Part shown: positions 1 through 6,966 of the stretch, piece after piece | Layout: the number at the start of each line of letters is the position of its first letter | How positions within the stretch are numbered: the stretch's first letter is position 1 | NCBI GenBank assembly: GCA_047617985.1 | Contig: JBLGBS010000022.1 | Span: 1-13,046 of the forward strand | Reading direction: 5' to 3' | From: SW-4-43-9 sp047617985 | GTDB lineage: Archaea > Nanohalarchaeota > Nanosalinia > Nanosalinales > Nanosalinaceae | DNA: 13,046 nt | The notes under the pieces: generated by a model | What the model saw: only the letters and a program-made list of their open reading frames with translations | Database searches by the model: none | Told to the model about the DNA's origin: nothing | Position numbers and translations under genes: made by a program

Positions 1-1048
1 GTTCGTAGAGCTCTTTCTCGTTGACATCTTCCATGTCTTTGTCTTTTATCTTTTCGATGATGTCTTCCCATCTGTCGAACATGTTGACATGGTCTTCTCC
101 TACATCAAGGTTTGCTTCTACTGTCTCAGGTAGTTTGTCCCTGTCTTCTGGTGGTTCTACATCCTGCGCCTTGAGAGCTGCGACATTCGCTTTCAGGAAT
201 TTTTTGTAGTCGTCCACTATTCCTTTCACTTTTTTCTTGGAGCCGAGCTGTGAGACAAGTTTATGCATTCTTCTGACAAAGTCGTCTGCTTTCTCTAGAT
301 GTTCTTCCACTTCCTGTCCTGTTACTTCCTCACTGTTTTTCTCTCCTTTATCTCCAAAGTCGTAGAGCTCCTGCGCTATTTCGACATATTCTTCCTCAAG
401 CATGTCTTTTTCGACAAACATTTCCTCCAGTGTCTCCGGTACTTTCTCTTTCGGAGGCGGGTTCTTTCCGACAAGCATGATAGGTGCCTGTCCTGCGTTC
501 GCCATGACCTGTTCGAGTTTGTGCGGGATTGACTGTTTCAGGTTCTTTTCTGCTTTCTTGTAGCCTGCTGCGGCCATTTTGAGTCTTTTCTTGACTGACT
601 CTCTTGTAGCTTTAATTTTACCTCTCTGGAGAAGTCTCTTTGCCGGCATGAAGAGTCCGGTGTCGTATACCGGTTCTCCGTTTCTTACTGCTTCGATTGC
701 CAGCGGTTCTCCTTTTCTAAGTGAGTCCCAGAACTCTGTAAGGAATGGGAAGTACTGCAGTGTTATTCTCTCATCTGTTTCCTTCGCTGCCTCGTTTACT
801 TTCTGTCTTATCTTGTTTCTAGCATCTTTTGGAACATCTTTCTGGAGTTTTGTATCGTCTAATATAACAAGTGTATCGATATCAGAATCTACTCCGTGCT
901 CTGCTTTAGGTACACTGCCCCATACGGCTACTACTTTTAGTTTGTCGCCTAGCTTTTCCTCTAGTTTGTCTGAGAATTCCTTAGCTTTCTCCATTCTCCT
1001 GTTCTTGGACTTCTCTCTCATCTCTTTCATCTTATCCTTAGAACTCAT
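1..1048 (-). CDS. Nucleotidyltransferase (Pol-beta superfamily) with helical, HEPN-like C-terminal region; 3' end beyond window
   Basis: An open frame of 349 codons begins at ATG 1048-1046 and leaves the window at base 1 without a stop. Residues 38-62 carry the minimal-nucleotidyltransferase signature: a strand ending in WGS (G44, S45), then DSDIDTLVI with D56 and D58 as the metal-binding carboxylates. The usual third carboxylate on a later strand is not obvious around residues 93-100 (ERITLQYF). Residues 115-145 (GEPVYDTGLF) fit the end of an NTP_transf_2 fold. From about 150 the protein is helical and highly charged, and 175-265 resembles the HEPN-type helical partner often linked to such enzymes, though no clean RxxxxH motif is visible. 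Family members transfer a nucleotide to an RNA, protein or antibiotic; the substrate here cannot be told. The start is supported by a TATA-like box 32 bases upstream. It lies 73 bases downstream of the TIM-barrel gene on the same strand. Confidence 0.8.
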   Translation of the reverse strand, partial: MSSKDKMKEMREKSKNRRMEKAKEFSDKLEEKLGDKLKVVAVWGSVPKAEHGVDSDIDTLVILDDTKLQKDVPKDARNKIRQKVNEAAKETDERITLQYFPFLTEFWDSLRKGEPLAIEAVRNGEPVYDTGLFMPAKRLLQRGKIKATRESVKKRLKMAAAGYKKAEKNLKQSIPHKLEQVMANAGQAPIMLVGKNPPPKEKVPETLEEMFVEKDMLEEEYVEIAQELYDFGDKGEKNSEEVTGQEVEEHLEKADDFVRRMHKLVSQLGSKKKVKGIVDDYKKFLKANVAALKAQDVEPPEDRDKLPETVEANLDVGEDHVNMFDRWEDIIEKIKDKDMEDVNEKELYE

Positions 1049-1075
1049 GGCTACAGTTAATGGTTGGAAAGATAT

Positions 1076-1090
1076 CCTTAAAAACTTTTC
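1076..1090 (-). promoter_or_regulatory. Archaeal BRE/TATA promoter for the nucleotidyltransferase
   Basis: On the minus strand, GAAAAG (1090-1085, BRE-like) is followed by TTTTTAAGG (1084-1076, TATA-like). The box centre lies about 32 bases before the ATG at 1048, the spacing expected when transcription begins at or next to the start codon. No Shine-Dalgarno is visible, which also suggests a leaderless transcript. The gene could therefore be expressed separately from the two genes upstream of it. The call is by eye only. Confidence 0.45.
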
Positions 1091-1121
1091 TACGGATTTG
1101 TTACTGTCTAATAGTTACAGC

Positions 1122-3608
1122 TTATTTGTATTCTTCACCCGCATAGTCTCGAGGATTGTTATCCGCTTCTAATGATGCGACACTTGAGTAAGTGTAGTCG
1201 AACTGCTCTGCCTCAAGCAAGCCTTCAAGCGGGTCAAACGCATGCTCCTCTATCTTGGCCCACTCCTTGCTGTAGTTCGCCTTATCCATACCGAAGAACC
1301 TTGCTATAAGAGCCTCCCTTTCATCCTCATACTTGTCCTTGCCAGGGTCGACATTGTCAGGAGTGACTTCGTCCGGCTCTATTCCAAGTTCAATCATGTT
1401 CATAGCGATTCTGGTGGTGTAGATTGTCTCATCTTTTTCCTCACCCTGCTCGTACATGATAGCTGCCTGTTCAACCTGATTTCTAGCGAAGCCGTCCTCC
1501 ACCAGCCGGTAAAGCCATGTGTAAAGCTGTTTATCTCCACGCCTGAAAGGTCCATGGTACGTTCCCTGCTGTGACTCAACACCGGGCTTCATCAAGTGAT
1601 ACTGTCTAAGAATCTTCGCTAACGGTTTCTCAGGATCAATCCCGGTATTGTAATCCTTATAACTTGCGATCTTCTCTTCGTTCTCAATCATGTCTTTCAT
1701 CTGCTTCCACGGGTTGGCTCCGAAGCTTGCCACGTGCTCCATGTCGATCGTAAATTTAGCGATACATCCATCCAGTTCAGGATGAACCTCTCCAAGCTCT
1801 TCTCTAGCGGTGATATTTATCGCGTGCGCCGCCACAGCAATATCTTTCGGTCTCCAGAGCTTCAGTAACTGTTGAGGATTACCATGCATCGCCTCAAGAT
1901 TGACACCTATCCCATTTGCGTTCATAAACTCCATCCAGGTTCTATCACCGGATTCAAACTCTGACTCCATCTGCGTGAAATGGCCCCATATATAGCATGC
2001 TGCAACCGCGGCACAGACATCCATACGAAACTCATGACTCTCCTCAAGTGCATCGAAATAACCGCCGTCAATCTCCGGATTCTCAAGATTAATATCGTAC
2101 TCATCCGACCACTCATCCACAACCAGTGCCTTCCAGATAAACTCTGGGGCATCCCAGCCCGAATGATTCTCACTCTCTACCGATGAAGAAGACATCCAGC
2201 AAGGGATAATATAGTAGAATATGTTTGACTCCATCCACATCGGCTGTTCGAAACTATTCATTAAATTCTGTATTAGGTCTCTATGCTTGTCTGCAGGTTT
2301 CTTTTCTTCTGCCATTTCTCCTTCAAAGAAATTAAAATTACTTTCCCCAGAAACAACGCTTAGAGCAGCATTTTCTAGTTTTTGGCTATAATCATCGAGT
2401 CCTTGGGCTAGTTCAAGTATCTGAGTTTGCTGTATATCAAGTCTGCTAGTGAGTGCAGCAGTCTTTGACTCAGCAGACATTAGTAGTTCACCGCTGCCAT
2501 TACCATCCCCTTTCCATAATTTATCAATTGCTTTTTCGAGAGGTTGATCTAATTTCTCCTTAATCTCTCTAATGAGATTTTCCGGAAGATTTTCATCACC
2601 AACTTCTAGATTCTTTACTCTATAGCGGGCCTGTATTAGCTGTGCTAGACTTTCAAACCCTCTAAATGGTAAATCTCCAATAGTTTTTATATCTGGAACA
2701 TCAATGGCTGCAGGTGTTTCTATTGGTTCATCGAATTCTGCTACTTCTGAATCTATAATTTCTAACCATTCCTTTTCAATACCTTGATCTTGCATTCTGG
2801 CCGACTGTAGCATCGCGATTTTTTCCTCTATTCTATCATTATCATCTTTGACCGTTCGGTGATTTTCAAGATTATTCCAGAATCTGTTTGTCGCTTCTGC
2901 TTGAGCTTTTCTCCAGTAATTGTCTCTAAATTCCTTGGAGAAGCGCGAAAATAGTTGATATATCTGGTAGGGTTCATCAACCTCGTTGAGGATAAAGGTC
3001 TTGTAGAACTTTTTCATGAATTCTTGATTCTGGAAAATATTCTTTCTTGAATTTCTTCTAGGGCTCTGTTCAAGTTCGCTCATTGAATAACCAAATGGAT
3101 CCATTCCGACATCCATTGGCATTCTTTCCTCAAGTGGTGGCATTGGCGAGGTTGAGGCGTGAGGATTGATTCTTCCTATATTAAAGTCTGCTTTTCTCTG
3201 GGCTTTTTGTTTGAATTTTGCCATTGCTTCCAGATAATTGGTGAAGTATGGGTGGACTGTCTCGATTCCTACTCCCTGTTGGCCCCGGGTTTTGTAGGCT
3301 GATGCAAACCCCATGTTGGGATCGCTGTGAAGGGTAATATCAAGGCCCAGCTGGTCGACCACATCTATTATCTGGTCTCCCTCGACTGAGAAAGTGGAGG
3401 GATTGTATATCTGAACCTCCATCGCGCTTCCGCCGATCTGCGACTGATCCCCTATACGCCTGTCGATTGGTTCAGGAATATTTCCAACTGATAGACCTGA
3501 AGTATTTCCGACTACGTAGTTCATATCAGGGAAGCCTTTCTGTTCCTGTTCTTCGGAGACTTCAAAGTTCTCTTTCAGCCGGTTAAGTATGAATTTCGGG
3601 CTTTTCAT
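1122..3608 (-). CDS. Large TIM-barrel protein, endonuclease IV / xylose-isomerase-like, with a big internal insertion
   Basis: This 828-residue protein shows, in order, the metal-ligand pattern of AP-endonuclease-2/xylose-isomerase-like barrels. Candidates are H94 (TLHSD), H150 (RINPHAS), E572 (GVNLEAMHG), D622 and H625 (IDMEH), H671 (YHLMKPG), H685 (GTYHGPF) and E720 (IMYEQGEE). The barrel appears split: its first three strands fall before residue 155 and the rest after about 565. Roughly 400 mostly helical residues lie between, where relatives of about 280 residues have a short connection. A C-terminal tail (750-828) is very acidic. Members of this fold are sugar isomerases/epimerases or abasic-site endonucleases; the sequence does not decide between them. 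The start lies one base after the stop of the upstream coiled-coil gene (TAG-G-ATG), so the two are probably translationally coupled. The fold assignment is inferred from motif order; the substrate is unknown. Confidence 0.6.
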   Translation of the reverse strand: MKSPKFILNRLKENFEVSEEQEQKGFPDMNYVVGNTSGLSVGNIPEPIDRRIGDQSQIGGSAMEVQIYNPSTFSVEGDQIIDVVDQLGLDITLHSDPNMGFASAYKTRGQQGVGIETVHPYFTNYLEAMAKFKQKAQRKADFNIGRINPHASTSPMPPLEERMPMDVGMDPFGYSMSELEQSPRRNSRKNIFQNQEFMKKFYKTFILNEVDEPYQIYQLFSRFSKEFRDNYWRKAQAEATNRFWNNLENHRTVKDDNDRIEEKIAMLQSARMQDQGIEKEWLEIIDSEVAEFDEPIETPAAIDVPDIKTIGDLPFRGFESLAQLIQARYRVKNLEVGDENLPENLIREIKEKLDQPLEKAIDKLWKGDGNGSGELLMSAESKTAALTSRLDIQQTQILELAQGLDDYSQKLENAALSVVSGESNFNFFEGEMAEEKKPADKHRDLIQNLMNSFEQPMWMESNIFYYIIPCWMSSSSVESENHSGWDAPEFIWKALVVDEWSDEYDINLENPEIDGGYFDALEESHEFRMDVCAAVAACYIWGHFTQMESEFESGDRTWMEFMNANGIGVNLEAMHGNPQQLLKLWRPKDIAVAAHAINITAREELGEVHPELDGCIAKFTIDMEHVASFGANPWKQMKDMIENEEKIASYKDYNTGIDPEKPLAKILRQYHLMKPGVESQQGTYHGPFRRGDKQLYTWLYRLVEDGFARNQVEQAAIMYEQGEEKDETIYTTRIAMNMIELGIEPDEVTPDNVDPGKDKYEDEREALIARFFGMDKANYSKEWAKIEEHAFDPLEGLLEAEQFDYTYSSVASLEADNNPRDYAGEEYK

Positions 3609-3609
3609 C

Positions 3610-5301
3610 CTATTTCATTGTGTAGAGTCCGAGAGTGGTTTTGATATCGAAGTAGTAGGAGAACTTGAATCTGTAGGTCAGGTCTTCGAGTATTTCTCCC
3701 TGATCGCCGTCCGGCAGGTAGTACTTGTCGGTCTGCCCTGTGAACTTCTTGACTTCTTTCTTGAACTTGGAAATTCCGTCTCCGCTGTCTTCATCTTCTC
3801 CGTATGATTTGTCCAGTATATCGTTGACCGCCTCAAGGTAGTCTTCACCGTATTCGTCTTTTATCGTATTCGGGTGGTCGAACCCGTCCTCTACCCTTCT
3901 TATCTTTGCGGAGAAGTCCAGTGGAGGACTGAAATCTTCATCTCTCTTATCGCTTATCTTCTCTCCGACTTTCTTCCTGAGCTCTCTCACCGATAATCCT
4001 TCCTGTTCCCGGGCTTCCTGGAAGTCGTCGCCTTCTCCTGTCTTGAAATCCCCGGTGTAGTTGTCCATAAGATCTTTGAACCTGTTCTCCTGCCTCTCGA
4101 TCTTCTCCTTGAATACGTTTTCAAAAGTGAACTTGTCAACTAGTGCCGGGAAGTAGAAAACTTTTCCTGCGGTAGGGCCCTCTGCCGGTGTCTGAGGGTT
4201 TTCTCCTATTGCCATGTTGACGTGAACCGCGTGGATGTAGAAAAGTTTGTAATGTGAGGCCTCGCTTTCATCACATTCGACCAGCTCTCCGTGCTGTTTC
4301 TTGAATGCTTGGTGTGCGATGAACTCTGTGCTCTTGAAAGTGGTTGAATCGCCCTTAAAGCTGAAGTATCTGTCCATGTCATCGGCGAGAGAGTCCTGTG
4401 ATTTGTTGTTGATCATCACCATATCTCTGACGTACGGCGCTGTCTGTTTTTTCTGCTCTTCGATCGCTGTCTCAACTCTTCTCAGTTCCTTTTTCAGATC
4501 CTCCAGCTTTCTCTCAATCTCGCTTCCGTACAGATCTTTCCACTTCTCATACATCGTGTATTTTTTCTTCAGTATCGCTTTCTCGTTTTCAGGCAGGCTT
4601 GCAAGCGGGCCGTCCTCGTACTCGTCCGGCTCTCCTCCTTTCTTGTCCGCTTTTCTTTCTGCGGATAGAAGATCGTCTAGCGATTCCATTTCCTGGAAGT
4701 CGGCAACTATCGAAGGATAGATATTATTGTTCCTCAGGAAATCTAGTGATCCGGGTGCTGAGCCCTGCTGGCCTCCTCCTGCAGAGTCAACAAGTTCGAT
4801 GAAGTCACCTTTGATTGTTGTTTCCTCGCCGGTTTTCAGGTCTTCGACCTTGCTTCTAAGTTTTCTGATATCGTGCTGGAGAAGATGTTTGCTTTTCCTT
4901 AACTGTTCCAGTCCCTGCATTGCCTGTTTGACGTTCTGCTCTGCCTGCTGTCTTCTCTGCATAAATTCGTCGTGCAAATGGCTTTGAGGTGTTACGAAGA
5001 GCTCTTCCTTGACCTTTGAGACGCTCCATTCCCAGTCATCGTCGAATTTATCAGCTGCCACCATGATGAATGTAGCCGGCATTCCCTGTGACTTTGCGGA
5101 GACTTTCAGGGTTTTGTACGGCTCACCCATTATAGGTCTGAGAAAATCACTTCCAAGGTTGGAATCGTCCTCCAGCTCGGACAGACTGGTTATCTCGCCT
5201 TTCTGAATCTTTTCCCTGTGTTCGGAATCGCCTCCGCCTCTGCTGTAGACTTCGAATATCCGGCCAAATTCAGGCTTTTCCTTGGAGTTTCCCGAGCTCA
5301 C
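3610..5301 (-). CDS. Uncharacterised 563-residue charged coiled-coil protein
   Basis: I do not recognise this family. The protein is soluble, with no signal peptide or membrane segment. Residues 1-105 look globular, including a short hydrophobic patch (MPATFIMVAADKF). Heptad-like charged helices span about 110-158 and 235-288, separated by a Gly/Gln/acidic linker (172-235). A second globular part lies at about 320-400 (YKLFYIHAVHVNMAIG, then VFYFPALVDKFTF), and an acidic, lysine-rich C-terminal region ends in an aromatic segment (FKFSYYFDIKTTLGLY). The start is GTG at 5301-5299, chosen because a TATA-like box sits 28 bases upstream and no nearby ATG fits. It is the first gene of the run and ends one base before the TIM-barrel gene, which points to a shared function or complex. 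A scaffold or adaptor role is possible but is only inference from the coiled coils. Confidence 0.75.
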   Translation of the reverse strand: MSSGNSKEKPEFGRIFEVYSRGGGDSEHREKIQKGEITSLSELEDDSNLGSDFLRPIMGEPYKTLKVSAKSQGMPATFIMVAADKFDDDWEWSVSKVKEELFVTPQSHLHDEFMQRRQQAEQNVKQAMQGLEQLRKSKHLLQHDIRKLRSKVEDLKTGEETTIKGDFIELVDSAGGGQQGSAPGSLDFLRNNNIYPSIVADFQEMESLDDLLSAERKADKKGGEPDEYEDGPLASLPENEKAILKKKYTMYEKWKDLYGSEIERKLEDLKKELRRVETAIEEQKKQTAPYVRDMVMINNKSQDSLADDMDRYFSFKGDSTTFKSTEFIAHQAFKKQHGELVECDESEASHYKLFYIHAVHVNMAIGENPQTPAEGPTAGKVFYFPALVDKFTFENVFKEKIERQENRFKDLMDNYTGDFKTGEGDDFQEAREQEGLSVRELRKKVGEKISDKRDEDFSPPLDFSAKIRRVEDGFDHPNTIKDEYGEDYLEAVNDILDKSYGEDEDSGDGISKFKKEVKKFTGQTDKYYLPDGDQGEILEDLTYRFKFSYYFDIKTTLGLYTMK

Positions 5302-5324
5302 AGTTGTTTGATTGCCTTAGATTG

Positions 5325-5339
5325 TACTTAAAATCTCGT
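5325..5339 (-). promoter_or_regulatory. TATA-like promoter for the 563-residue protein operon
   Basis: TTTTAAGTA reads on the minus strand at 5333-5325, centred 28 bases before the GTG start at 5301 and preceded by a purine-rich CGAGA that could act as BRE. This spacing fits a leaderless archaeal transcript covering the coiled-coil and TIM-barrel genes. The same AT-rich core read on the plus strand (TTAAAAT, about 5328-5334) could also serve the divergent gene at 5384, but it would then leave a leader of about 25 bases. Confidence 0.45.
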
Positions 5340-5383
5340 GAAATGCCAGTAACCTTTTCAACTAGAAACGTTTTAGACTCTGT

Positions 5384-5962
5384 ATGAGTGTTGTCGACGA
5401 CCTGAAAAATACTTTCGGAGGATCAGATAGCTCTTCCAGCAGGTCGAATAATCGTTCCTCAGGTTCTTCCGGTTTTGATGATTCCACAGATATTGGATCA
5501 GACCTGGGGTCAAACCAGGATCCTCCAGCACATCGTAACTCGCAGTCCGGTGGTGATCTTCCTTCACGGGGAGGAGACAGAAATTCAGGGAATTCTGGAG
5601 CTCAGAACGGTTTCAACCGTCACGGCAATGATCAGCCGTCCAGAACCGGCAGCTCGGATTTACAGGGAGGCAGTCAAAAGCCTGGTTCTCAGCGCTCACA
5701 GAATCAGAGCTCGACACCGAACGCTCAGGCCGGCAGACCTCAGCAGGGATCTTCCAGACCTCAGGTAAGCAGTCAGACACAGCGCAAGATGGAGAACGCG
5801 GGTTTCTCCCAGAATGAAAGAGGTGGAGGGAGACGTCAGGAAGGCGGAAATCGGTCTACGTCGAACCGTGACAGCGACTTTCAGGAGCTGAAGTCTCAGA
5901 ATGAGCAGATAATCGATTTATTGAAAAGAATTAACCGGAATTTGGAACAACTGGGAAGGTAG
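5384..5962 (+). CDS. Disordered Ser/Gly/Asn/Gln-rich protein with C-terminal helix
   Basis: This 192-residue protein has three parts. A short N-terminal amphipathic stretch (MSVVDDLKNTFGG) is followed by about 145 residues of low-complexity sequence built from Ser, Gly, Asn, Gln, Arg, Pro and Asp. The C-terminus (about 164-192, from DFQELKSQNEQ to NRNLEQLGR) is a predicted coiled-coil helix. No catalytic motif, signal peptide or membrane segment is present. The layout, helix-linker-helix, suggests that the ends bind partners while the middle is flexible, possibly a membrane-surface or polymer-associated adaptor; that is inference. It is divergent from the coiled-coil operon and ends one base before the next small gene. 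No close family is recognised. That it is real coding sequence is supported by the coherent helical C-terminus and the coupled downstream gene. Confidence 0.75.
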   Translation: MSVVDDLKNTFGGSDSSSSRSNNRSSGSSGFDDSTDIGSDLGSNQDPPAHRNSQSGGDLPSRGGDRNSGNSGAQNGFNRHGNDQPSRTGSSDLQGGSQKPGSQRSQNQSSTPNAQAGRPQQGSSRPQVSSQTQRKMENAGFSQNERGGGRRQEGGNRSTSNRDSDFQELKSQNEQIIDLLKRINRNLEQLGR

Positions 5963-5963
5963 A

Positions 5964-6122
5964 ATGGATATAGAGTCGGAACTGCCGGAGAATTTCGAGG
6001 ATTTTTCAGATGAGGAGAAAGTGGTGGCTCTAAAAGATATCAAGGATAATTTTGATGAGGAAACTGATTCAGGACTTCTTAAGAAGAGAATGGTTGAAGA
6101 GCTTATAGAGAGCTACAGTTAG
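5964..6122 (+). CDS. Small acidic helical protein, 52 residues
   Basis: ATG 5964-5966 lies one base after the TAG of the disordered-protein gene, and the frame runs to TAG 6120-6122. The product begins MDIESELPENFEDFSDEEK and ends VEELIESYS. It is strongly acidic and reads as two or three short helices without Cys or membrane segments. A purine-rich GGGAAGG just before the start could act as a ribosome-binding site, though it is close to the ATG. The gene was found by following the reading after the upstream stop; its codon composition matches the neighbours. Its stop overlaps the stop of the convergent membrane-protein gene by four bases, so the space is fully used. The function is unknown, and a partner role for the preceding protein is a guess from coupling. 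Confidence 0.65.
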   Translation: MDIESELPENFEDFSDEEKVVALKDIKDNFDEETDSGLLKKRMVEELIESYS

Positions 6123-6442
6123 TAGCTCAGCATGCTTAGAAGTCCAAATAGTCCTTTCTGCAGTAGAACTATCGCGATTATCTCTTTGTAGCCGGCAAGT
6201 ATTGGAGGTGTTCCTGTGAAGATTATTGCAGCGGAGATTACATCTGCTGCGCTCCCCAGTATAAGTATAGGCATGACTCCCTGGACACCTTCCAGCGGTA
6301 GCTGGCTCATCCCTCCCTTGAATATAAGAAATCCTGCGTGTGCTTTTGCGAACCCTGTCGGTACGGCTGATTCTGTGTACAGCAGAAGTATTCCGGCGAG
6401 TATATCAAAAATTCCTATTAAATTAGGTTTTACCGGTGCCAT
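6119..6442 (-). CDS. Small integral membrane protein, about four membrane helices
   Basis: The 107-residue protein is dominated by hydrophobic segments at about 8-24, 30-46, 57-77 and 82-104, so it probably spans the membrane three or four times. Short loops contain KAHAG and GTPP. No enzymatic motif is visible. It resembles the many small, conserved, uncharacterised membrane proteins of archaea. It starts six bases after the stop of the NYN nuclease gene, so the two are likely co-transcribed. A functional link is possible but not shown by the sequence. The stop (TAA, 6121-6119) overlaps the TAG of the convergent 52-residue gene. Confidence 0.75.
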   Translation of the reverse strand: MAPVKPNLIGIFDILAGILLLYTESAVPTGFAKAHAGFLIFKGGMSQLPLEGVQGVMPILILGSAADVISAAIIFTGTPPILAGYKEIIAIVLLQKGLFGLLSMLSY

Positions 6443-6448
6443 CCGTAT

Positions 6449-6913
6449 CTACTCTATTTCGAGAACGTTGTCAGCTGCGTTCTGGAGCGCTGTTGAGAAA
6501 CCTGGCTCCATTCCAACTACTACTGTTTCCTTTCCGTTTTCCTTAGCTTTCTGGATGACAGGCAGGAAGTCTGCGTCTCTTGTCACCAGAACTATGACAT
6601 CTATGTTTTCGTTGTGTACTGCATCCATAGCGTTGACCGCCATGTAGACATCGACGTCGCTTTCCTTGTCTTTCTCTCCTCCAAGCCCTAGAGCAGCTTC
6701 AAATCCCTGTGAGACGATTGCTTCTATCAGTTTTTCGGAGGCGTACTGGTTAAGGAATACTTTCCCTACTTTGATGTTTCCGAACTCGTTTATGTCCTCT
6801 CTCAAGGCATCTAGATCGAGGTCGAACTGTTTCCTGATTACATTTGGGCCGTCAACGAATACAGCGACACTAGGTTCTCTATCGACTTTTCCCTTCAGTT
6901 TTCCAAGTACCAT
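6449..6913 (-). CDS. NYN-domain (PIN-like, LabA/DUF88-type) putative ribonuclease
   Basis: The 154-residue protein is essentially one NYN domain. Visible hallmarks are a first strand ending VFVDGPNV (D21, N24), an acidic pair followed by a helix in SDVDVYMAVNAMDA (D86, D88), and VTRDADFLPVIQKAKENGK (D113, D115), then the strand TVVVGM. These acidic residues form the single-metal active site of PIN-like RNases. The family length and motif order match the archaeal group of stand-alone NYN proteins. Proteins of this class are thought to cleave RNA, but archaeal members are largely untested. A canonical TATA box sits 25 bases upstream of the ATG and the gene leads a two-gene unit with a small membrane protein. 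The family call is secure; the RNA target is unknown. Confidence 0.9.
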   Translation of the reverse strand: MVLGKLKGKVDREPSVAVFVDGPNVIRKQFDLDLDALREDINEFGNIKVGKVFLNQYASEKLIEAIVSQGFEAALGLGGEKDKESDVDVYMAVNAMDAVHNENIDVIVLVTRDADFLPVIQKAKENGKETVVVGMEPGFSTALQNAADNVLEIE

Positions 6914-6933
6914 ACTACTACCTGCTTCAGTAA

Positions 6934-6949
6934 GTTATAAAGAAATAAC
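6934..6949 (-). promoter_or_regulatory. TATA box within a short inverted repeat, promoter of the NYN gene
   Basis: TTTATAAC (6941-6934, minus strand) is the best TATA box in the window and is centred about 25 bases before the ATG at 6913. It lies inside a small inverted repeat, GTTAT (6934-6938) and ATAAC (6945-6949) with a six-base spacer. The repeat might be an operator overlapping the box, but five-base arms in AT-rich DNA also occur by chance. Confidence 0.5.
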
Positions 6950-6966
6950 CTTTCCGTGCTCCAGGT

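Noticed and set aside
1101..1121. GTTAC direct repeat and CTGT/ACAG arms just after the TIM-barrel stop, as a possible terminator
   Set aside because: The arms are only four or five bases with an AT-rich spacer and no T tract follows on the minus strand, so a terminator call is not justified.
579..1172. A 197-codon plus-strand frame across the left part of the window
   Set aside because: It is Ser/Leu/Phe-rich antisense to the nucleotidyltransferase, whose minus-strand frame has clear catalytic motifs and a promoter.
5356..5383. GTTTTAGA just upstream of the disordered-protein gene as its TATA box
   Set aside because: It lies only about 11 bases before the ATG, too close for a leaderless start. 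The promoter of this gene is left undecided.
6216..6647. A 143-codon plus-strand frame opposite the membrane protein and NYN genes
   Set aside because: It is a low-complexity Ser/Ile/Thr antisense shadow; both minus-strand genes are well supported.
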